This document shows positions 1-7,592 of a stretch of 38,628 nt of DNA, piece by piece. The stretch covers positions 1 through 38,628 of the forward strand of contig JANWJX010000018.1 of NCBI GenBank assembly GCA_025451725.1. The letters run 5' to 3'. A program made the position numbers and the translations under genes. Origin of the DNA: Allostellaceae bacterium. Lineage in GTDB: Bacteria > Pseudomonadota > Alphaproteobacteria > ATCC43930 > CGMCC-115725. How positions within the stretch are numbered: the first letter of the stretch is position 1; each line of letters begins with the position of its first letter. Under the pieces are notes generated by a model that saw only the letters and a list, made by a program, of their open reading frames with translations, ran no database searches and was not told the origin of the DNA.

Positions 1-614
1 GTATCGCGGCTAACTTGCGTGACGAGGATCGGACGCAGCGTCTTGGCATTGACGCTCGCGACATGATGCGAGCGCACGGAACCGCCGCGCTCCACTAGCG
101 CGAACACGGCTTCCTTGCCCTTGCCGCCGCCGCCCGCATGCTTGCGTTTGTTGCGATGCTTGTTCTTTTCCAGTCCGCCGATATACGCCTCGTCGATTTC
201 GACCGTCTTGCCTTCGCCGCCGAGCGGGCCTTTCTCAAAGTCCGGCTCGCGCATGGACTCACGAATACGCATCGCCATAAACCAAGCTGTTTTGTAGGTC
301 ACGCCGAGCATGCGGTGCATTTGATGCGCGGACATGCCCTTCTTTGACGAGCAGAGCAGGTGCATCGCCAGCAACCATTTGTGCAACGGAATGTGCGAGC
401 GCTCGAACAGCGTTCCGACCGTCGCGGTAAACGGCAGGTCGCAGGCGCGGCATTTATAGACGCCCGGACGCGTGGACTTGCCCTGTAGCTCTTTTGCGTT
501 GCCGACAACGCCACAATGCGGACAGACCGGCCCATCGGGCCAGCGGGAGGCCTCGAAATGCTTACGTGCGGCTTCCTCGTCGGTGAAAATCGGGTTGGTA
601 AGGTCGGCGGACAT
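1..614 (-). CDS. IS1595-family (ISXO2-like) transposase, C-terminus outside window
   Basis: An open frame of 204 codons runs from an ATG at 614 to the window edge without a stop, so the C-terminal part is missing. The N-terminus carries a zinc ribbon (CPHC at residues 31-34, then CRAC about 25 residues later). A helical region containing GMSAHQMHRMLGVTYKTAW follows, then EIDEAYIGG with the first catalytic Asp near residue 141. This order, zinc ribbon then DDE nuclease, is that of IS1595/ISXO2 transposases, which cut and join DNA ends. A GGAGC ribosome site lies about 9 nt before the start. The frame looks intact in the visible part, so the element may be active. Neither element end could be fixed: one is outside the window and the other was not recognised. 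Confidence 0.88.
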   Translation of the reverse strand, partial: MSADLTNPIFTDEEAARKHFEASRWPDGPVCPHCGVVGNAKELQGKSTRPGVYKCRACDLPFTATVGTLFERSHIPLHKWLLAMHLLCSSKKGMSAHQMHRMLGVTYKTAWFMAMRIRESMREPDFEKGPLGGEGKTVEIDEAYIGGLEKNKHRNKRKHAGGGGKGKEAVFALVERGGSVRSHHVASVNAKTLRPILVTQVSRD

Positions 615-638
615 GTTCAAGCTCCTTATGGGCTTGAA

Positions 639-666
639 ATCTAACAAATGTATGTCCGTACGTCAA
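639..666 (-). promoter_or_regulatory. Possible sigma70-type promoter of the transposase
   Basis: Read on the minus strand, TTGACG (661-666) is followed after 16 nt by TTAGAT (639-644). The first matches the -35 consensus at 5 of 6 bases and the second matches the -10 loosely. Transcription would start about 20 nt upstream of the transposase ATG. The surroundings are AT-rich against the GC-rich chromosome. This is a motif reading only. Confidence 0.4.
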
Positions 667-825
667 GTATATAAATGCCTAAATTGGCTTCGTTTTGCAA
701 AAAATATCTTCGATCGGGCATCCCTGTGCCTGACCGTCGGACGGGCAGCGACCGATTTGCGGAATATGTACACTATTTGCGGTAAAAAATCAAGCAGAAT
801 CGACGGTCGACCCCGGGAAATCTTG

Positions 826-857
826 CACCACGCTGCTGCCTCACCACGCTGCTGCCT
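826..857. repeat. 16-bp perfect tandem duplication
   Basis: CACCACGCTGCTGCCT occurs at 826-841 and again immediately at 842-857. It may be a replication-slippage duplication or a remnant of a transposition event. No function is apparent. Confidence 0.85.
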
Positions 858-884
858 ATCGAAAGAGGACAACTCATTGATTCC

Positions 885-914
885 GTAGGGCGGATAAGCG
901 AAGCGCAATCCGCC
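885..914. repeat. Palindromic GTAGGGCGGAT...ATCCGCC repeat
   Basis: GGCGGAT (889-895) pairs with ATCCGCC (908-914) around a 12-nt centre containing AGCGAAGCG. The sequence resembles a dispersed repeat found between genes in many proteobacteria (GTAGGGCGGATTAGCGAAGCG-type). It could form a small hairpin in either transcript. Confidence 0.65.
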
Positions 915-936
915 GCGTCGCAACGCCGACACATTC

Positions 937-990
937 AAACACGAAGGCGCAAAGGCGCTAAGACACGAAGGACTTTGTGCCTTTGTGGTT
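937..990. repeat. 8-nt-periodic palindromic repeat, copy R1
   Basis: The left arm (937-954) and right arm (973-990) are imperfect inverted copies. Both are built from degenerate 8-nt units of the form CACGAAGG/CGCAAAGG and CTTTGTG. The architecture is that of the repeats at 16971-17108 and 25134-25209, with a diverged unit. It lies about 40 nt beyond the stop codon of the convergent TetR gene, so here it is intergenic. Confidence 0.6.
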
Positions 991-1029
991 GAAAAGTTCT
1001 GTGCCCGATGGATCGCCGGATCAAGTGCG

Positions 1030-1677
1030 CTACCGCTTCAGCCCCAGCCCGTTCAGCACCAGCGTCGTGATGGTGGCACGCGCCTCGTCGTAGAAATCGG
1101 CGTCGAGCGTCTTGCGGTTCAAGACGCTGGTCATCTGCACCGAAAAATCGGCGTAGGTCTGGGTCGCCGCCCAGATGACAAAAAACAGATGCGCCGGCGC
1201 GATCGGCGCGATGCGGCCCTGTTCGATCCAGGTCTCGACCAGCGCCGATTTTTCCGCCACCAGCTCGCGCACCCGGCCGCGCAGGAAAGCGCCGATATGG
1301 GGCGCGCCCGCCAGCATTTCCATCGCCCAGAGTTTCGACGGGCCGGGCAGGCGCCGCGACAAATCGATCTTGCGCGCGACATAGCGCGACAGCGCGTCGG
1401 CGGGATCGACGCCGGGATGCAGCTCCTCCATCGCCTCGACCCACATTTCGAGAATGCGGTCGAGCAGCGCTTCGTAAAGCGCCTGCTTGGTGCGGAAGTA
1501 ATAATGCAGGTTCGGCTTCGGCACGCCGGCGAGCCGCGCGATCTCGGCGGTGCTGGCGCCGCTGAAGCCCTTGCGGGCGAACACGTCCTCGGCCGCTTTG
1601 AGGATTTTCGCGACATTGCGGCGGCGGATCGCGCCGGCCTTCACCGGTTTCGGTTTGGTCTTGAATTTCCCCGCCAT
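1030..1677 (-). CDS. rutR: RutR/YcdC-like TetR-family transcriptional regulator
   Basis: 215 residues. An N-terminal TetR helix-turn-helix (about residues 20-66, with STAEIARLAGVPKPNLHYYF) is followed by a C-terminal ligand domain. Its segments MEMLAGAPHI, EKSALVETWIEQGRIAPI and FVIWAATQTYADFSVQ align closely with what I recall of E. coli RutR. RutR senses pyrimidines (uracil/thymine) and represses pyrimidine-degradation genes. The divergent neighbours are preT and preA, and a near-consensus RutR operator sits just upstream of preT. Family and context together make regulation of that operon the likely role. The start has an arginine/lysine-rich N-terminus as in relatives. Effector identity is inferred from family only. 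Confidence 0.85.
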   Translation of the reverse strand: MAGKFKTKPKPVKAGAIRRRNVAKILKAAEDVFARKGFSGASTAEIARLAGVPKPNLHYYFRTKQALYEALLDRILEMWVEAMEELHPGVDPADALSRYVARKIDLSRRLPGPSKLWAMEMLAGAPHIGAFLRGRVRELVAEKSALVETWIEQGRIAPIAPAHLFFVIWAATQTYADFSVQMTSVLNRKTLDADFYDEARATITTLVLNGLGLKR

Positions 1678-1689
1678 CGTCCCTCTCGT

Positions 1690-1768
1690 GCGCCGTCATT
1701 GCCGGGCTCGACCCGGCAATCCATCAAAAAAGGATGGACCCCCGGATCAAGTTCGGGGGTGACGATAA
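1690..1768. repeat. Composite palindromic repeat of alphaproteobacterial type
   Basis: Hairpin A pairs ATTGCCGGG (1698-1706) with CCCGGCAAT (1712-1720). Hairpin B pairs ACCCCCG (1738-1744) with CGGGGGT (1754-1760). A short TCCATC/GATGGA pair joins them, and CGTCA/TGACG closes the outer ends. The sequence resembles the common intergenic CGTCATTGCCGGG...-type repeat of alphaproteobacteria. It lies directly upstream of the TetR gene start. Confidence 0.8.
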
Positions 1769-1820
1769 GTTTAGTCGCAGTCGACCGGGCGGTGCCAATT
1801 CCATCAGGCACATCGCGGCG

Positions 1821-1893
1821 GCCCTCTCCCTAACCCTCCCCCGCCTGCGGGGAGGGAAGACAACGCGCAGCGTCGGCGGGTGGGGGCCGCCCT
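1821..1893. repeat. CCCTCTCCCTAACCCTCCCC-type intergenic repeat
   Basis: CCCTCCCCC (1834-1842) pairs with GGGGAGGG (1849-1856) around GCCTGC, within a pyrimidine-rich then purine-rich stretch that continues to about 1893. The sequence resembles a second dispersed alphaproteobacterial intergenic repeat. It may act as a transcription barrier between the two divergent units. No gene is present. Confidence 0.6.
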
Positions 1894-1909
1894 AGCTCAG
1901 AGGCCATAC

Positions 1910-1931
1910 AACTTGATCAAACGGTCAAGTT
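1910..1931. promoter_or_regulatory. RutR-type operator upstream of preT
   Basis: A palindrome is centred in the core TTGATCAAACGGTCAA (1913-1928). Compared with the E. coli RutR box TTGACCA-NN-TGGTCAA, 12 of the 14 specified bases match. The dyad extends outward to AACTTGA...TCAAGTT. It ends about 35 nt before the preT start, a position suited to repression. The linked gene encodes a RutR-like protein, so binding by that protein is a strong inference but untested. Confidence 0.7.
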
Positions 1932-1965
1932 CTGAATAGAGTCGCCGAAAGGGTGGGAAACCGGG

Positions 1966-3330
1966 ATGGCGGCGGACAATCGAGACAAGCGCGCGGATGA
2001 CGCGCCCGACATCGCGTCGGGGCGGCTCGACGCGGCGCGCTATCGCGCGCATTTCGGCGACCTGCATCCGGTGCTGGCGCGCGAGCAGGCACTGGTCGAG
2101 GCCAATCGCTGTTACTTTTGCTACGACGCGCCGTGCATCGAGGCGTGTCCCACCGGCATCGACATTCCGGGCTTCATTAAGAAAATCGCCACCGACAATG
2201 TCGTCGGTGCCGGCATGCGCATCCTCGAGGAAAATATTTTCGGCGGCGCCTGCGCCCGCGTCTGCCCGACCGAGATTCTGTGCGAGCGCGCCTGCGTGCG
2301 CACCGCGCAGGAAGGCGACCCGATCCAGATCGGGCGGCTGCAACGCTACGCCACCGACCCGATCCTCGACGCGCCGAAACACCCGTTCGCGCGCGCCGCG
2401 GCGAGCGGCAAGAAAATCGCGGTGGTCGGCGGCGGCCCGGCGGGATTGTCCTGCGCGCACCGTCTCGCGCGGCTCGGTCATGACGTCACGGTGTTCGAGG
2501 CGCGCGAGCGATTGGGCGGCCTCAACGAATACGGCGTCGCCGAATACAAGGTGCCCGGCCATTTCGCCCGCCACGAAGTCGATTTCATTCTCGGCATCGG
2601 CGGCATCGCGGCCAAAACCGGCCATGCCCTCGGCAAGGAAATTTCCCTCGCGCAATTGCGCCGCGATTACGACGCGGTGTTCCTCGGCATGGGGCTTGCA
2701 GGCGTCCGCGCATTGGAGTGCGAGGGCGAAGGATTGGCGGGCGTGGCGAACGCGGTCGATTACATCGCGCAACTGCGCGGCGCCGCGGATTTCGGCGCGC
2801 TGCCGGTCGGGCGGCGCATTGTCGTGATCGGCGGCGGCAACACCGCCATCGACATCGCGGTGCAGACCAAGCGGCTCGGCGCCGAAGAAGTCACGCTGGT
2901 CTATCGCCGCGGCGCGGACGACATGGGCGCGACGGAACACGAGCAGGAATTCGCGCAAGTGAACGGCGTGAAGATTCGCCACTGGGCCAAGCCCGCGCAT
3001 TTATTCGCCGGCAACGGCCACGTCGTCGCGGCGCAGTTCGAATACACCAAACTCGACGGCGGCAAGCTGGTCGGCACCGGCGAAAAATTCTCGGTCGCCG
3101 CCGACATGGTGTTCAAGGCCATCGGACAGAGCTTCATTGCCGGTCCGCTCGGCGCCGACGCGCTGGAGCTGGAAAACGGCCGCATCAAAATCGATGCGAA
3201 TTTCCTGACCTCGGTGCCCGGCGTCTGGGCCGGCGGCGACTGTGTCGCGCGCGGCCAGGATTTGACCGTCGAAGCGGTGGAGCACGGCAAACGCGCCGCC
3301 ATGGCCATCGACGCGGCCCTGCGTCGGTAG
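1966..3330 (+). CDS. preT: NAD-dependent dihydropyrimidine dehydrogenase, PreT subunit
   Basis: 454 residues, the usual length for PreT and glutamate-synthase small-subunit relatives. The N-terminal iron-sulfur domain has CYFCYDAPCIEACP and CARVCPTEILCERAC (about residues 46-110). An FAD Rossmann motif GGGPAGLSCAHRLARLG follows near 155, and a nucleotide motif VIGGGNTAIDIA near 285. With PreA it reduces uracil and thymine to the 5,6-dihydro forms, passing electrons from NADH through FAD and Fe-S clusters. It is the first gene of the operon, 13 nt before preA. The ATG at 1966 has only a weak upstream ribosome site, but the N-terminus fits the family. A RutR-type operator precedes it. Confidence 0.93.
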   Translation: MAADNRDKRADDAPDIASGRLDAARYRAHFGDLHPVLAREQALVEANRCYFCYDAPCIEACPTGIDIPGFIKKIATDNVVGAGMRILEENIFGGACARVCPTEILCERACVRTAQEGDPIQIGRLQRYATDPILDAPKHPFARAAASGKKIAVVGGGPAGLSCAHRLARLGHDVTVFEARERLGGLNEYGVAEYKVPGHFARHEVDFILGIGGIAAKTGHALGKEISLAQLRRDYDAVFLGMGLAGVRALECEGEGLAGVANAVDYIAQLRGAADFGALPVGRRIVVIGGGNTAIDIAVQTKRLGAEEVTLVYRRGADDMGATEHEQEFAQVNGVKIRHWAKPAHLFAGNGHVVAAQFEYTKLDGGKLVGTGEKFSVAADMVFKAIGQSFIAGPLGADALELENGRIKIDANFLTSVPGVWAGGDCVARGQDLTVEAVEHGKRAAMAIDAALRR

Positions 3331-3343
3331 GAAGGGAGACGTC

Positions 3344-4618
3344 ATGGTCGATCTGTCCGTCAATTTCGCCGGCATCAAATCGCCCAACCCATTTTGGCTG
3401 GCCTCGGCGCCGCCGACCGACAAGGCCTATAACGTCGAGCGCGCGTTCCGCGCCGGCTGGGGCGGCGCGGTGTGGAAGACGCTGGGCGAGGACCCGCCGA
3501 TCGTGAACACGGCGTCGCGCTATGGCGCGATTTCGTACAAAGGTCTGCGCGTCGCCGGCTTCAACAATATCGAGCTGATCACCGACCGGCCGTTGCAGGT
3601 CAATCTCGACGAGATCAAGGCGGTGAAGGCGCGCTGGCCGGATCGCGCGCTGGTCGTGTCGCTGATGGTGCCGTGCACCGAGGATAGCTGGAAAAACATC
3701 CTGAGGCAGGTCGAGGCGACGAATTGCGACGGCGTCGAATTGAATTTCGGCTGCCCCCACGGCATGTCGGAGCGCGGCATGGGCGCGGCGGTTGGCCAGG
3801 TGCCGGAGTATGTCGAGATGGTGACGCGCTGGTGCAAGCAGCACACGCGCATGCCGGTGATCGTCAAGCTGACGCCGAACGTGACCTCGATCCTCGGTCC
3901 GGCGCGCGCCGCGGTGAAAGGCGGCGCCGACGCCGTCAGCCTGATCAACACCGTCAACTCCATCGTGTCGATCAATCTCGACGCCATGGCGCCCGAGCCG
4001 ATGGTCGACGGCAAGGGCACGCATGGCGGCTATTGCGGCCCCGCTGTCAAACCCATGGCGCTGTTCATGGCATCGGAAATCGCGCGCGATCCCGAATGCA
4101 AAAACATTCCGGTCTCGGCCATCGGCGGCATCGAGACCTGGCGCGACGCGGCGGAGTTCGTCGCGGTCGGCGCCGGCACGGTCCAGGTCTGTACCGCCGC
4201 CATGCATTACGGCTTCAAGATCGTCGACGACATGATCGACGGCATGGAGCGCTGGATGGAGCAGGCGCGCTATGACCGGGTCGCGGATTATCGCGGCCGT
4301 GCCGTCAAGAACATCACCGACTGGCAGTACCTGAACCTCAATTTCAAGACCATCGCCGCCATCGACCAGGATATGTGCATCAAATGCGGCCTGTGCCATG
4401 TCGTGTGCGAGGACACCTCGCACCAGGCCGTCGCGTCCCTGCGCAACAACGGCCGCCGCTATGAAGTGATCGAGGCGGAGTGCGTCGGCTGTAACCTCTG
4501 CATGCATGTCTGCCCGGTCGAGGGCTGCATCACCATGAAGCGCGTCGATACCGGCGCGAAGCCGCTCAACTGGACGCAACATCCCAACAATCCGATGCGT
4601 AAAGAAGCCGCCGAGTGA
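3344..4618 (+). CDS. preA: NAD-dependent dihydropyrimidine dehydrogenase, PreA subunit
   Basis: 424 residues. The FMN-binding dihydroorotate-dehydrogenase-like barrel (about 1-310) has NFGCPHGMSERGMG, whose Cys137 corresponds to the catalytic cysteine of mammalian DPD. The C-terminus carries two 4Fe-4S motifs, CIKCGLCHVVC and CVGCNLCMHVCP. This is the pyrimidine-reducing subunit of the PreTA complex and acts in the cytoplasm. A GGGAGACGTC ribosome site precedes the ATG. The stop codon overlaps the GTG start of the next gene (GTGA), showing translational coupling with the amidohydrolase. Confidence 0.94.
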   Translation: MVDLSVNFAGIKSPNPFWLASAPPTDKAYNVERAFRAGWGGAVWKTLGEDPPIVNTASRYGAISYKGLRVAGFNNIELITDRPLQVNLDEIKAVKARWPDRALVVSLMVPCTEDSWKNILRQVEATNCDGVELNFGCPHGMSERGMGAAVGQVPEYVEMVTRWCKQHTRMPVIVKLTPNVTSILGPARAAVKGGADAVSLINTVNSIVSINLDAMAPEPMVDGKGTHGGYCGPAVKPMALFMASEIARDPECKNIPVSAIGGIETWRDAAEFVAVGAGTVQVCTAAMHYGFKIVDDMIDGMERWMEQARYDRVADYRGRAVKNITDWQYLNLNFKTIAAIDQDMCIKCGLCHVVCEDTSHQAVASLRNNGRRYEVIEAECVGCNLCMHVCPVEGCITMKRVDTGAKPLNWTQHPNNPMRKEAAE

Positions 4619-5856
4619 CGACGACGCAGAACATCAAGATCGACGGCGAGCGCCTGTGGCGCAGCCTGATGGAAATGGCGAAAATCGGCGCCACCGAAAA
4701 GGGCGGCAACAAGCGCCTCGCGCTGAGCGATCTCGACAAACAAGGACGCGACCTGTTCGTGCGCTGGTGCCGGGAGGCGGGCTGCGCCGTCACCGTCGAT
4801 GCGATGGGCAACATTTTCGCGCGCCGCAAAGGCAAGCGCGACGATCTGGCGCCCGTCGTGTGCGGCTCGCATCTCGACACCCAGCCGACCGGCGGCAAGT
4901 TCGACGGCGTCTATGGCGTGCTCGCGGGACTTGAGGTGATCCGCACCCTCAACGACCTCCACTACGAGACCGACGCGCCCATCGAAGTCTCGGTCTGGAC
5001 CAACGAGGAAGGCTCGCGCTTTGCGCCGGCGATGGTCGGCTCGGGCGTGTTCGCCGGCGTGTTCGACCTCGCCTATGGCCACAGCCGCGCCGATCTCGAC
5101 GGCAAGACCATCGGCGCCGAGCTGACGCGCATCGGCTATCGCGGCGACCTGCCGGCGGGCGGGCGAAAGTTCCGCGCTTTTTTCGAGGCGCATATCGAGC
5201 AGGGCCCGATCCTCGAAGCCGAGCGCAAGACTATCGGCGTGGTGCAGGGGATTCAGGGCATCCGCTGGTTCGAGGTGACGGTGACGGGCGCCGAAAGCCA
5301 TGCCGGCACGACGCCGATGAACCGGCGCAAGGACGCGATGCTCGGCGCCGCGCGGGTCGTCGACCAGGTCAACGCCATCGCGCTCGATTTTCAGCCCGGC
5401 GTCTCGACGGTCGGCCTCGTTCAGGTCAGCCCCAATTCGCGCAACACGATTCCCGGCACGGTGTTCTTCACCGTCGATCTGCGCCATCCCGACGACGACG
5501 TGCTCTTGAAGATGAAGGCGCGGCTCGACGCGGCCCTGAATGAGGTTTGCGGCGGGCTGGGTCTTGCCTTCGTCAATAAAGAGATCTGGTGGTCGCCGGC
5601 GGTGCACTACGACCAGGCCTGCATCGACGCGGTGCGGCAGGCCGCTTCGGAGATGGGCTTTCCCCACCGCGACATCGTGTCGGGCGCCGGGCACGACGCC
5701 GGCTATATCGCGCGGGTGGCGCCGGTTGGCATGGTGTTCGTGCCGTGCAAGGATGGCATTTCCCATAACGAAATCGAGGATGCGTCGCCCGACGACCTCG
5801 CCGCCGGATGCAATGTGTTGATGCGCGCCATGCTGGCCCAAGCCGCCGGGGGATGA
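4615..5856 (+). CDS. Zn-dependent N-carbamoyl amino acid amidohydrolase (M20 family)
   Basis: 413 residues, typical for N-carbamoyl-beta-alanine, N-carbamoyl-L-amino-acid or allantoate amidohydrolases. Metal-binding motifs are visible: GSHLDTQPTGGKFDGVYGVL, then EEGSRF, and HIEQGPILE. AESHAGTTPM belongs to the dimerisation lid and GAGHDA lies near the C-terminus. In this operon the expected reaction is removal of the carbamoyl group from N-carbamoyl-beta-alanine or its methyl homologue, releasing ammonia, CO2 and the beta-amino acid. Substrate is inferred from context only, because the family is broad. The GTG start overlaps the preA stop. The preceding ring-opening enzyme is not encoded here. 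Confidence 0.85.
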   Translation: MTTTQNIKIDGERLWRSLMEMAKIGATEKGGNKRLALSDLDKQGRDLFVRWCREAGCAVTVDAMGNIFARRKGKRDDLAPVVCGSHLDTQPTGGKFDGVYGVLAGLEVIRTLNDLHYETDAPIEVSVWTNEEGSRFAPAMVGSGVFAGVFDLAYGHSRADLDGKTIGAELTRIGYRGDLPAGGRKFRAFFEAHIEQGPILEAERKTIGVVQGIQGIRWFEVTVTGAESHAGTTPMNRRKDAMLGAARVVDQVNAIALDFQPGVSTVGLVQVSPNSRNTIPGTVFFTVDLRHPDDDVLLKMKARLDAALNEVCGGLGLAFVNKEIWWSPAVHYDQACIDAVRQAASEMGFPHRDIVSGAGHDAGYIARVAPVGMVFVPCKDGISHNEIEDASPDDLAAGCNVLMRAMLAQAAGG

Positions 5857-5860
5857 AGCG

Positions 5861-6700
5861 GTGGCCAAGATAGAAAGACTGCGCGACCGCAGCGGCGCCG
5901 AAGTGTCCCCGGCCGCGCGCCAGCCGGCCGTCGAAGTCGCGGGATTGAACCTCGTGTTCCAGACCGCCGACACGCCGGTCACGGCGCTCAGTGACATCAA
6001 CCTCACCGTCAACAAAGGGGATTTCGTCTCGCTGATCGGGCCGTCGGGCTGCGGCAAGACCACGCTGCTGCGCGTCATCGCCGATCTCGAACGCGCGACC
6101 GGCGGCTCCATTCAGGTCAACGGCGTCTCGCCCGAGCAGGCGCGCCTCGCCCGCGCTTATGGCTATGTCTTCCAGGCTGCGGCGCTCTATCCGTGGCGCA
6201 GCGTGCTGCGCAACGTCACGCTGCCCTTGGAGATCATGGGCCTGTCGAAAAAGGAACAGCTCGAGCGCGCGGCGCGGGTCATCGAGCTGGTCGAGCTCAC
6301 CGGGTTCGAACGCAAATTCCCGTGGCAGCTCTCGGGCGGCATGCAGCAGCGCGTCTCGATCGCGCGCGCGTTGTCGTTCGACCCCGACCTCCTCCTCATG
6401 GACGAGCCGTTCGGCGCACTCGACGAGATCATCCGCGACCGGCTCAACGAGCAGCTCCTCCAATTGTGGGAGCGCACCGGCAAGACGGTGATCTTCGTCA
6501 CGCACTCGATTCCCGAGGCGGTGTTCCTGTCGAGCCGCATCGTGGTGATGTCGCCGCGGCCCGGCCGCATCGTCGACATCGTCGAGAGCGATCTGCCGCG
6601 CGACCGCAATTTCGAGATCCGCGAGGATGCGCGTTTCGCCGAGATCGCGCATCGCGTCCGGCTCGGCCTGCGCGCGGGACACGGCGACGTCGATGAATAG
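5861..6700 (+). CDS. ABC transporter ATPase, NitT/TauT-type (pyrimidine locus)
   Basis: 279 residues. Walker A GPSGCGKTT near residue 60, signature LSGGMQQRVSIARAL, Walker B DLLLMDEPFGALDE and switch histidine VTHSIPEA are all present, so it should be active. It belongs to the SsuB/TauB/ThiZ-like import ATPases. A GTG start lies 4 nt after the amidohydrolase stop; no ATG in frame gives a complete N-terminus. It overlaps the next permease by 8 nt (ATGAATAG). The three import components that follow suggest uptake of a pyrimidine-related compound under the same control. Confidence 0.87.
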   Translation: MAKIERLRDRSGAEVSPAARQPAVEVAGLNLVFQTADTPVTALSDINLTVNKGDFVSLIGPSGCGKTTLLRVIADLERATGGSIQVNGVSPEQARLARAYGYVFQAAALYPWRSVLRNVTLPLEIMGLSKKEQLERAARVIELVELTGFERKFPWQLSGGMQQRVSIARALSFDPDLLLMDEPFGALDEIIRDRLNEQLLQLWERTGKTVIFVTHSIPEAVFLSSRIVVMSPRPGRIVDIVESDLPRDRNFEIREDARFAEIAHRVRLGLRAGHGDVDE

Positions 6701-7592
6701 TCTGGCCCAGCGCCTGCGCGACGGCCACGCCCTGCCGGTGCTGGCGATTGTCGCGGTGCTGATCGCGGTCTGGTATCTCGGCGCGATTTGGCTCAATTCG
6801 CAGCGCATCATCGACCTCTACGAGGCCGATGAGGACATGAAGGGCAAGTGGACGACCAGCGACCTGATCCGCGACACGCTGTCGATGAACCGGCCGGTGC
6901 TGCCGGCGCCCGATCAAGTCGTGATGGAGCTCGACCGCTCAGTGCTCGAAGTGGCGCCGACCTCGAACCGCTCGCTGCTCTATCACGCCTGGGTGACGCT
7001 GTCGGCGGCGCTCGTGGGGTTCGGCCTCGGCGCTCTCCTCGGCATCGCGCTCGCCGTCGCCATCGTCCACGTCAAGACGCTGGAGCGCGCGCTGATGCCG
7101 TGGGTGATCGCGTCGCAGACGATTCCGATTCTCGCCATCGCGCCGATGATCATCGTCGTGCTCGGCTCGATCGGGTTCGTCGGGCTGATGCCCAAGGCTT
7201 TTATCTCCGCCTATCTGTGCTTCTTCCCGGTGACCATCGGCATGGTGAAGGGCCTGACCTCGCCCGAGCCGCTTCAGCTCGACCTGATCCGAACCTATAG
7301 CGCGAACGAGGGCCAGATTTTCCGCAAGCTGCGCTGGCCCGCCTCGTTCGCGTTCCTGTTCCCGAGCCTTAAGATCGCGGTGGCGCTGGCCGTGGTCGGC
7401 GCGATTGTCGGCGAGCTGCCGACCGGCGCGGCGGCGGGGCTCGGCGCGCGCCTCCTCGCCGGTTCCTATTACGGCCAGACCGTGCAGATCTGGTCGGCGC
7501 TGGTGCTGGCCTCGCTGGTCGCGGGCCTGTCGGTCGCGGCGGTCGGCTGGGCCGAGCGCATCACCATGCGCCGCATGGGCGGGCGAGCATGA
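6693..7592 (+). CDS. ABC transporter permease, NitT/TauT-type, first subunit
   Basis: 299 residues. One N-terminal membrane segment (VLAIVAVLIAVWYLGAIWL) is followed by a hydrophilic stretch of about 70 residues and then a five- to six-helix BPD_transp_1 core. An EAA-like loop is visible (LIRTYSANEGQIFRKLRWPASFAFLFPSL, split here across membrane faces). I chose the ATG at 6693, which overlaps the ATPase stop by 8 nt and gives a normal N-terminus. Longer upstream starts would read through ATPase coding sequence. It pairs with the second, different permease immediately downstream, so the pore is probably a heterodimer. Confidence 0.85.
   Translation: MNSLAQRLRDGHALPVLAIVAVLIAVWYLGAIWLNSQRIIDLYEADEDMKGKWTTSDLIRDTLSMNRPVLPAPDQVVMELDRSVLEVAPTSNRSLLYHAWVTLSAALVGFGLGALLGIALAVAIVHVKTLERALMPWVIASQTIPILAIAPMIIVVLGSIGFVGLMPKAFISAYLCFFPVTIGMVKGLTSPEPLQLDLIRTYSANEGQIFRKLRWPASFAFLFPSLKIAVALAVVGAIVGELPTGAAAGLGARLLAGSYYGQTVQIWSALVLASLVAGLSVAAVGWAERITMRRMGGRA

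Larger units (their letters stand above)
615..1029. other. Gene-free stretch between transposase and TetR gene
   Basis: No credible gene was found here. The open frames that cross it have no domain or ribosome site and differ in composition from real genes nearby. It holds the AT-rich transposase leader (about 620-790), a 16-bp tandem duplication (826-857), a palindrome of the GGCGGAT...ATCCGCC type (889-914) and an 8-nt-periodic inverted repeat (937-990). The left part may belong to the insertion element. Confidence 0.6.

Noticed and set aside
472-888. 138-codon plus-strand frame over the transposase start and its leader
   Set aside because: It overlaps the better supported transposase on the other strand, has no ribosome site or domain, and runs into repeats.
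615-940. Terminal inverted repeat of the insertion element
   Set aside because: No convincing end could be chosen without the other end of the element, which is outside the window.
1821-1893. Possible CRISPR-like or tandem array in the pyrimidine/purine-rich stretch
   Set aside because: There is only one hairpin and no regularly spaced identical repeats; it resembles a common dispersed intergenic repeat.
3185-6111. Long minus-strand open frames (465 and 550 codons) opposite preA and the amidohydrolase
   Set aside because: They mirror the reading frames of well-supported plus-strand genes in GC-rich DNA, have no recognisable domains and are rich in Arg, His, Ala and Asp, as expected of antisense shadows.
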